Source: Paracoccaceae bacterium (GTDB taxonomy: Bacteria; Pseudomonadota; Alphaproteobacteria; Rhodobacterales; Rhodobacteraceae). From it: DNA of 11,152 nucleotides. Under the pieces are notes generated by a model. That model searched no databases. It saw only the letters and a program-made list of their open reading frames with translations, and had not been told where the DNA came from. Position numbers and translations under genes: made by a program. How positions within the stretch are numbered: the stretch's first letter is position 1; the number at the start of each line of letters is the position of its first letter. This document shows positions 7,168 through 11,152 of this stretch, one piece after another. The stretch covers positions 1 to 11,152 of the forward strand of contig SKWJ01000395.1 in assembly GCA_007128995.1 (NCBI GenBank). The letters are read 5' to 3'.

Positions 7168-8196
7168 TCAGTGCCCCTTGCGGTTGAAGTCGCGCCAGGT
7201 GCGGATCAGCACCGGCGTGAGCAGGACCACGACACCGAAGATCGTCAGCATCGAGGTTGTCGCCGCGGCGCCGAACTGTGCGGCATCCCCGCGCAGGTAG
7301 TTGAAGATGTTGTAACTGAGCGAGGTCGCGCTGGCCTGCGCCTGAAAGCCGACGATGGGTTCGAACACACGGAAGTTATCCATGAGTTGCATCAGAGTGA
7401 TGAAAATTGCAAGCGGCATAAGATGCGGGATCACGACATAGCGGATGCGTTGCCAACGGTTGGCACCGTCGATCATCGCGGCCTCAAGCGGTTCTTCCGG
7501 CACGGTCTGCAGCCCTGCGTAAAAGACGATGAAGGCAAAGGGGGCTGAGGACCAGACACCATAGACGATCAGCATGATCCAGGTCAGTGTAGGCGAGGCA
7601 CGCAACGACAGGTTCGGGTCATTGGTCACGGTTTGCAGGAACGCCCCCAGCACACCGCGACTGTCGACCATCCAGTATAGCACCAGTGACCCGATCAGCG
7701 GTGTCACGATCATCGGCAGAAGTGAGACAAATATGGTCGGCCCGCGAAACACCCGCGGCAGCGAATTCACCCCCAACGCAATCGCCAGCCCCAAGGTCAG
7801 CACAAGAGGGGTAACGGCAAACGTGAAGGTTAGCGTAAACGCCATTGCACGCCAAAAGGGCAAGGTCATGGCGCGGCGCGTGAAATCGGCAAAGCTGTCC
7901 GAGCGCTCCCACATCCTGCTCAATTCAGCGAAGGCCAGATGGTTGCGATCGGTGTAATTGCTCAGCCCTGCGAAGCGCCCCAGCGGTTGCGCGGCCCGCA
8001 ATTCTTCGGTGGCGGCCCGGTCGACAACAGTTTCTTCAGTGCAGCCAAAAGGCCCGCAATTCTCGACTGTGCGCAGGACCTGCTCATGCTCGATATGCAG
8101 CGATTGCAGGAACACTGATCCGACCGGCAGCGCAATGAACAAGATCATTGCCGCTGCTGACGGAAGTATGAACCAGAAGAACGTTCTGTGTTTCAT
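7168..8196 (-). CDS. Carbohydrate ABC transporter permease (MalF/UgpA type)
   Basis: A permease of about 342 residues that pairs with the MalG-type subunit. The first membrane segment is at residues 6-31 (FFWFILPSAAAMILFIALPVGSVFL). A long periplasmic stretch follows (about 32-112), including a C-G-P-F-G-C motif (C47, C52), then five more membrane segments. The EAA motif is at E238-G244 in EEPLEAAMIDGANRWQRI. The frame extends to a GTG at 8238, but that codon lies inside a strong stem-loop and lacks a ribosome site. The ATG at 8196 gives MKHRTFFWF, a typical MalF start, with AGGA 11 bases upstream, so I prefer it. Typical small MalF homologs have about 290-310 residues; the extra length is the periplasmic insert. 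The gene lies 66 bases after the binding-protein gene. Confidence 0.9.
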   Translation of the reverse strand: MKHRTFFWFILPSAAAMILFIALPVGSVFLQSLHIEHEQVLRTVENCGPFGCTEETVVDRAATEELRAAQPLGRFAGLSNYTDRNHLAFAELSRMWERSDSFADFTRRAMTLPFWRAMAFTLTFTFAVTPLVLTLGLAIALGVNSLPRVFRGPTIFVSLLPMIVTPLIGSLVLYWMVDSRGVLGAFLQTVTNDPNLSLRASPTLTWIMLIVYGVWSSAPFAFIVFYAGLQTVPEEPLEAAMIDGANRWQRIRYVVIPHLMPLAIFITLMQLMDNFRVFEPIVGFQAQASATSLSYNIFNYLRGDAAQFGAAATTSMLTIFGVVVLLTPVLIRTWRDFNRKGH

Positions 8197-8208
8197 GATG
8201 GCGTCTGT

Positions 8209-8230
8209 CCTGCCTTGCCGGAATGGCAGG
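8209..8230 (-). other. Small inverted repeat that could mask the MalF-type gene ribosome site
   Basis: On the minus strand CCTGCC and GGCAGG can pair around a 10-base loop, with a shorter TGCC/GGCA alternative inside it. The 3' arm contains the AGG of the only ribosome-binding-like sequence (AGGA) before the ATG at 8196. It shares two bases with the larger hairpin at 8229-8254, so the two cannot both be complete. This might tune translation of the permease. The structure is predicted by eye only. Confidence 0.35.
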
Positions 8231-8254
8231 GGCCGCACCGAACGGCGCGACCCC
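8229..8254 (-). other. Intercistronic mRNA stem-loop between sugar-type binding protein and MalF-type permease
   Basis: On the minus strand GGGGTCGCGCC and GGTGCGGCCCC form an 11-bp stem (nine Watson-Crick pairs and two G-T wobbles) closed by a GTTC tetraloop. It begins 8 bases after the stop of the binding-protein gene and has no T tract after it. The placement and strength match the structure at 2009-2052 in the peptide locus. A role in raising binding-protein mRNA stability relative to the membrane subunits is likely. Confidence 0.75.
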
Positions 8255-8262
8255 GATCAGCG

Positions 8263-9504
8263 TCAGTTCAGGAAGCCCTGCCCGCGTGCCGCTGTGATAT
8301 ATGCGGATTCAATGGTTTCCAGCGTTTCTTCTGCCGAGGCCGAACCTTGCAGAAACCCTGCCAGATTATCGCCAAGCGCCGTATGCATCAGCCCCATATA
8401 GGGCGACATCGGGTAGGACGCGGCACCCCCTTCGGCACTGGCGACCACGCCTGCGGATGCCGGCGTCGGTGTATAGCCCTCACCCAGCCAGACGGCCAGC
8501 GCCGAGTTTTCGGCGATGCGCTCGGGGGTGATGCCATTCAGCATGGCCCGGAAACTTGCCGCTGCGTCTTCGTCTGATGCATTGGCCGCAATGGTGAACC
8601 CGTCCCACCAGAGCGTCGTGGCCGGACGCCCTGCATCGTCCACAGTCGGGGCGGCGGCCAGAACTGTGGACCCGGTGATTTCCGGGGTGGAATTTTCACC
8701 CGAAAGGATGCCAGCACCACGCGAGCCCCAATGCATCATCAATGCAACTTCGCCGGCTTCCCACAGGGCCTGAACCGAATTGGAATCGAAAGTCAGGAAA
8801 TCCGGATTGGAATAACTGGTCAACGCGCTCAGCGCCTCCAGCGCAGCCAGTCCGGCATCATTGTTGATAGCGGGGGCCGCGGAACCCGGCTCGAAAAAGC
8901 TGCCACCGTGGCCCAGATAGAGGTTCACAAATTCCTGCGCCAGATTCCAGCCAGCGCCAGAAACCATTGCCACCGGATGCTGCATGATGCCCTGGGCGCG
9001 AATTGCTTCTGCTGCCGCCAGCACGTCGTCCAGGGTTTCCGGAGAGGCAACCCCCGCCTGTTCCAGAATGTCAGAGCGGTAGAAAAGATGCTGCGCATTG
9101 GCCATGAAGGCGACAGCCATGACCTGCCCCTCGATCCGCACAAGCTGGGTGGGCTGAAGCGCATCGCCATAGGCCGCGACAAGATCATCCAGCGGACGGA
9201 TCAGGCCAGCATTCATCAGCGGCACGATCGAGCCATTCGCGACGACGGCCACTGAATATTGCGACGGGTTTGCCGTCAATGCAGCAACCTGCAGGTCACG
9301 ATGGTCCGCCGTCAGGTTTGACGTCACCGCAACGCTGTCAGTTGCGCAAGCCTGCGCCCCCGCCACCACAGCCTGCAACGCCGGGAAATCATTGCCGAGG
9401 ATCGAGACGCTGCCACTTTCGATGCCGCAATCAGCGCTTGCGCCTGTCGCAAGCCCTAAAGCCAGCACAGAACTGCAAGCGGCAACGCGAAAAGTTCTTG
9501 TCAT
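8263..9504 (-). CDS. Carbohydrate ABC transporter substrate-binding protein (SBP family 1)
   Basis: A 413-residue periplasmic receptor. Residues 1-24 form a Sec signal peptide ending in GASA, with the mature protein starting DCGIESGSVSILGNDFPAL. The length and pattern suit family-1 carbohydrate receptors: YSVAVVANGSIVPLMNAGLIRPLDDLVAAYGD near residues 82-113, then VRIEGQVMAVAFMANAQHLFYRSDILEQAGV, where the family usually has its G-x-xY-x-x-P-x-x-x-x-x-x-x-LYYN segment. A later VALMMHWGSRGAG is the usual region before the second lobe, and TTLWWDGFTIAANASDEDAAASFRAML is the usual near-C-terminal landmark. The ATG at 9504 has GGGAG 8 bases upstream. The gene is first in the minus-strand operon, with an operator-like palindrome centred 57 bases upstream. 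Sugars, polyols and glycerophosphodiesters are all possible ligands; I cannot choose one. Confidence 0.93.
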   Translation of the reverse strand: MTRTFRVAACSSVLALGLATGASADCGIESGSVSILGNDFPALQAVVAGAQACATDSVAVTSNLTADHRDLQVAALTANPSQYSVAVVANGSIVPLMNAGLIRPLDDLVAAYGDALQPTQLVRIEGQVMAVAFMANAQHLFYRSDILEQAGVASPETLDDVLAAAEAIRAQGIMQHPVAMVSGAGWNLAQEFVNLYLGHGGSFFEPGSAAPAINNDAGLAALEALSALTSYSNPDFLTFDSNSVQALWEAGEVALMMHWGSRGAGILSGENSTPEITGSTVLAAAPTVDDAGRPATTLWWDGFTIAANASDEDAAASFRAMLNGITPERIAENSALAVWLGEGYTPTPASAGVVASAEGGAASYPMSPYMGLMHTALGDNLAGFLQGSASAEETLETIESAYITAARGQGFLN

Positions 9505-9554
9505 GCGTTATCTCCCTGTTCTGACGAGACGCACACGCGAATCGTTCATTGATT

Positions 9555-9568
9555 TGCATACGTTTGCA
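9555..9568. promoter_or_regulatory. LacI-type operator 1, beside the binding-protein gene
   Basis: The 14-mer TGCATACGTTTGCA is a near-perfect palindrome around a central CG, the layout typical of LacI-family repressor sites. Its centre is 57 bases upstream of the binding-protein ATG. Twelve of fourteen positions are symmetric, and thirteen of fourteen bases are shared with operator 2 at 9677-9690. On the minus strand a TTTAAT hexamer (9573-9568), a plausible -10 element, abuts it, although I see no good -35. A repressor here would cover the start of the minus-strand transcript. The regulator gene is not in the window. Confidence 0.7.
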
Positions 9569-9654
9569 TTAAAGCACAGTTCACGCTATCCCAAAGAAAA
9601 AACTTATCTCTGCTGCATGATTTGTGATGCTCCGCAATTTTTGCTTGCCCATGC

Positions 9655-9668
9655 GTCAGAATGCTGAC
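9655..9668. repeat. Short inverted repeat at the plus-strand -35 region
   Basis: GTCAG (9655-9659) and CTGAC (9664-9668) form a perfect 5-4-5 inverted repeat. The right arm coincides with a CTGACA hexamer that can serve as the -35 element for the ATPase gene. It could be an activator or second-regulator site, or chance. Confidence 0.3.
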
Positions 9669-9692
9669 AGTTTTATTGCATACGATTGCAAT
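9664..9692 (+). promoter_or_regulatory. Candidate sigma-70 promoter for the ATPase-dehydrogenase operon
   Basis: CTGACA at 9664-9669 matches the -35 consensus at 5 of 6 positions. TGCAAT at 9687-9692 matches the -10 consensus at 4 of 6, and the spacer is 17 bases. Transcription would start near 9699, leaving a leader of about 17 bases that holds the GGAGG ribosome site. Operator 2 lies across the spacer and -10, so repressor binding would block the polymerase. Predicted by eye. Confidence 0.4.
9677..9690. promoter_or_regulatory. LacI-type operator 2, beside the ATPase gene
   Basis: The 14-mer TGCATACGATTGCA differs from operator 1 at a single base and has the same central CG and outer TGCA arms. 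Its centre is 32 bases upstream of the ATPase ATG and 122 bases from the centre of operator 1, so one repressor could control both directions and possibly loop the DNA between the sites. Confidence 0.7.
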
Positions 9693-9715
9693 CGTCGCGG
9701 CTGCCGGAGGTGATG

Positions 9716-10768
9716 ATGGCCCAGATCGAACTGCGCAACCTGTCGAAGCGCTGGGGCAACTTTATTGGTGTCCACAGCTTTGACCTGACCATTGCCGACA
9801 AGGAATTCGTCGTGCTGCTCGGCCCGTCCGGATGTGGCAAGACCACAACAATGCGGATGATCGCGGGCCTTGAAGAGATTACGGCAGGAGATGTTCTTAT
9901 CGATGGCAAGCGGGTGAATGATCTGGACCCCAAGGACCGCGACATTGCCATGGTCTTTCAATCCTATGCACTTTATCCGAACATGAATGTCTATGACAAC
10001 ATCCGCTTCCCGCTCAAGGTGCGCGGCGTCCCGCAGGCCGAACACGACGCCAGGGTCAAGCGCGCAGCGGAGATGGTGGAACTTGGCCCCTTTCTGCACC
10101 GTCGACCCGCAGAGTTGTCGGGTGGTCAGCGTCAGCGGGTCGCCCTTGCACGCGCTGTTGTTCGCGAACCCAACCTGTTCCTGATGGATGAGCCACTGTC
10201 CAACCTGGATGCCAAACTGCGCGTGTCCACTCGCGCGCAGATCAAGCATCTCAGCCATGAACTTGGTGTGACCACAATCTATGTCACCCATGATCAGATC
10301 GAAGCGATGACGCTTGCAGACCGCGTGGTGGTGCTGAAGGAAGGGGTCGTCCAGCAGATCGGGACCCCTACCGAAATCTACGACCGTCCCGCCAATACCT
10401 TCGTTGCCAGTTTTATCGGGACGCCAGCGATGAACCTTGTGGAGGGTCGGCTGCAAGGCGGAACCTTCCTCAGCGAGAATTTGAGCATCCGTGGACTGAA
10501 CGCAGCTGATGGGCCCGCCACGCTGGGCTTTCGCGCCGAAGATGCGCGTATGGTTGCTCAAAGTGGTCAGATCAGCGCCCCGCTCTATTCGCTCGAATTG
10601 CTGGGCGATGCGACCATGGCCACGGTCCGCAGCGGTGATGCGATCCTGTCGGTCAAATGCCCCAAGGATTTTCGCGCACAGATCGGCGATATGTTCATGG
10701 CCGAGATCCCGGCATCAGCCTGCCACCTGTTCACAGGAGAATCCGGTGCGCGGATCGAGCTTGAGTGA
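9716..10768 (+). CDS. Carbohydrate ABC transporter ATP-binding protein (UgpC/MsmX/MalK family)
   Basis: A 350-residue cytoplasmic ATPase that drives carbohydrate-class importers. Every catalytic motif is intact: Walker A GPSGCGKTT at residues 36-44, Q-loop Q82 in FQSYALYPNMNV, signature LSGGQ at 134-138, Walker B LFLMDEP with catalytic E159, D-loop SNLDAKLR, and the switch histidine H192 in VTHDQ. After ANTFVASFIGTPAMNL comes a TOBE-type regulatory domain (about 240-350), as in MalK and UgpC. The frame is open back to a TTG at 9686, but GGAGG at 9706-9710 sits 5 bases before the ATG at 9716, giving MAQIELRNLSKRWG, the normal family start; an adjacent ATG at 9713 is the alternative. It is divergent from its likely partners (binding protein, MalF, MalG) and shares a control region with them. 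The dehydrogenase gene that follows is probably in the same operon. Confidence 0.95.
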   Translation: MAQIELRNLSKRWGNFIGVHSFDLTIADKEFVVLLGPSGCGKTTTMRMIAGLEEITAGDVLIDGKRVNDLDPKDRDIAMVFQSYALYPNMNVYDNIRFPLKVRGVPQAEHDARVKRAAEMVELGPFLHRRPAELSGGQRQRVALARAVVREPNLFLMDEPLSNLDAKLRVSTRAQIKHLSHELGVTTIYVTHDQIEAMTLADRVVVLKEGVVQQIGTPTEIYDRPANTFVASFIGTPAMNLVEGRLQGGTFLSENLSIRGLNAADGPATLGFRAEDARMVAQSGQISAPLYSLELLGDATMATVRSGDAILSVKCPKDFRAQIGDMFMAEIPASACHLFTGESGARIELE

Positions 10769-10819
10769 CAACAGCGCTGATTTTGCGTGGCAGTGTCAGC
10801 GGCGGCACATTGTCAGGAG

Positions 10820-10921
10820 ATGGAAGAGATGCTGCACAGGCGCGTCGTGAATTGCCAACACCCGCCGCTTGCCAGAACGAAACGCAAAGCTGCCATCGCC
10901 GCTCTTGGGCGGAGGCAATAA
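10820..10921 (+). CDS. Possible small basic ORF between ATPase and dehydrogenase genes
   Basis: A 33-codon frame starts MEEMLHRRVVN and ends ALGRRQ at a TAA at 10919-10921. It has two possible in-frame starts, ATG at 10820 and ATG at 10829; the second has AGGAG 9 bases upstream. The product is rich in arginine and lysine, has no membrane segment, and resembles nothing I recognise. Its stop overlaps the ribosome site (AAGGAAGGG) of the dehydrogenase gene, which would allow translational coupling. At this length a chance frame is quite possible, and the 167-base gap may simply be a leader region. Confidence 0.2.
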   Translation: MEEMLHRRVVNCQHPPLARTKRKAAIAALGRRQ

Positions 10922-10935
10922 GGAAGGGACCCCGG

Positions 10936-11152
10936 ATGACCATCTCCTATCTGAAGACCGCCAAGCCCGCCGCCGAGCGCGCCGAGGAAGATGCGAAGGT
11001 TCGTGCCACGGTGGAAGCAACCCTGTCCGAAATCCAATTGCGCGGCGATGCAGCGGTGGCAGATCTGAGCGCGAAATTTGATGGCGTCTCGCGCCCCTCG
11101 TTCCGACTGAGCGCGTCCGAAATCGAAGCGGCCATGAGCAAGGTCAGCGCCC
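10936..11152 (+). CDS. HisD-family NAD-dependent dehydrogenase (HpsN-like paralog), N-terminal part
   Basis: The gene starts at an ATG at 10936-10938, preceded by AAGGAAGGG, and is open to the right edge: 72 codons plus one base. The product begins MTISYLKTAKPAAERAEEDAKV and continues through VEATLSEIQLRGDAAVADLSAKFDG and FRLSASEIEAAMSKV. The R-G-D/E-A-A-V-x-x-L-x-x-x-F-D-G pattern is the usual N-terminal signature of histidinol dehydrogenase proteins. The short SYLKTAKP start and the position beside a transporter, away from other his genes, point to a catabolic paralog such as HpsN (sulfopropanediol dehydrogenase) rather than the biosynthetic enzyme. These proteins oxidise an alcohol, often through to the acid, with NAD and zinc. 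The active-site residues lie outside the window, so the substrate is open. Confidence 0.85.
   Translation, partial: MTISYLKTAKPAAERAEEDAKVRATVEATLSEIQLRGDAAVADLSAKFDGVSRPSFRLSASEIEAAMSKVSA

Noticed and set aside
9615..9632. A GCAT...ATGC half-palindrome with TGTGA between the two operators, considered as a CRP-type site.
   Set aside because: Only one TGTGA half-site is present, with no matching TCACA at the right spacing.
9656..10561. A 301-codon open frame antisense to the ATPase gene.
   Set aside because: The plus-strand ATPase has every catalytic motif in order. The antisense product shows no family pattern, and long antisense frames are common opposite GC-rich genes.
10936..11152. Assigning the right-edge gene as the histidine biosynthesis enzyme HisD.
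   Set aside because: Only the N-terminus is visible, its start differs from the usual biosynthetic form, and no other his gene is near, so a catabolic paralog is more likely.

Overview
The window looks like a piece of a GC-rich alphaproteobacterial chromosome, most likely from the Rhodobacterales. This is an inference from base composition, protein style and gene content: two high-affinity ABC uptake systems, a LacI-type control region and a HisD paralog. I could not run a search to confirm it. There are ten protein genes, two of them cut by the window edges, plus one doubtful small ORF. I see no rRNA, tRNA, CRISPR array, insertion sequence or phage gene. No gene-free stretch exceeds about 210 bases.

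Left half (1-5022, all minus strand, reading from right to left): a dipeptide/oligopeptide locus. A secondary-metabolism-free, cytosolic-looking metal-dependent amidohydrolase of the Xaa-Pro dipeptidase/imidazolonepropionase-like group comes first. It is followed by a family-5 periplasmic binding protein, a DppB-type permease (best start is a TTG codon), a DppC-type permease, and the first 55 codons of a DppD/OppD-type ATPase that runs off the left edge. The simple reading is import of a small peptide or amide and its hydrolysis in the cytoplasm.

Right half (5205-11152): a divergent carbohydrate-type ABC locus. On the minus strand, from a control region at 9505-9715, come a family-1 binding protein, a MalF-type permease, a MalG-type permease and an unusual protein made of two NTF2/SnoaL-like domains. 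On the plus strand, from the same control region, come the UgpC/MsmX/MalK-type ATPase and the start of a HisD-family NAD-dependent dehydrogenase that leaves the right edge. Two near-identical 14-bp LacI-type operators, one beside each gene start, suggest that one repressor (outside the window) controls both arms. Together these genes look like an uptake and oxidation pathway whose substrate cannot be read from the sequence. This is the best candidate here for an undescribed system.

Both operons carry a strong GC-rich stem-loop just after the stop codon of the binding-protein gene and before the first permease, with no T tract. This fits differential expression of binding protein over membrane subunits, as known for malE-malF in Escherichia coli. 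Two more inverted repeats lie between the two loci (5088-5175), where the right operon should end and the left one begin.
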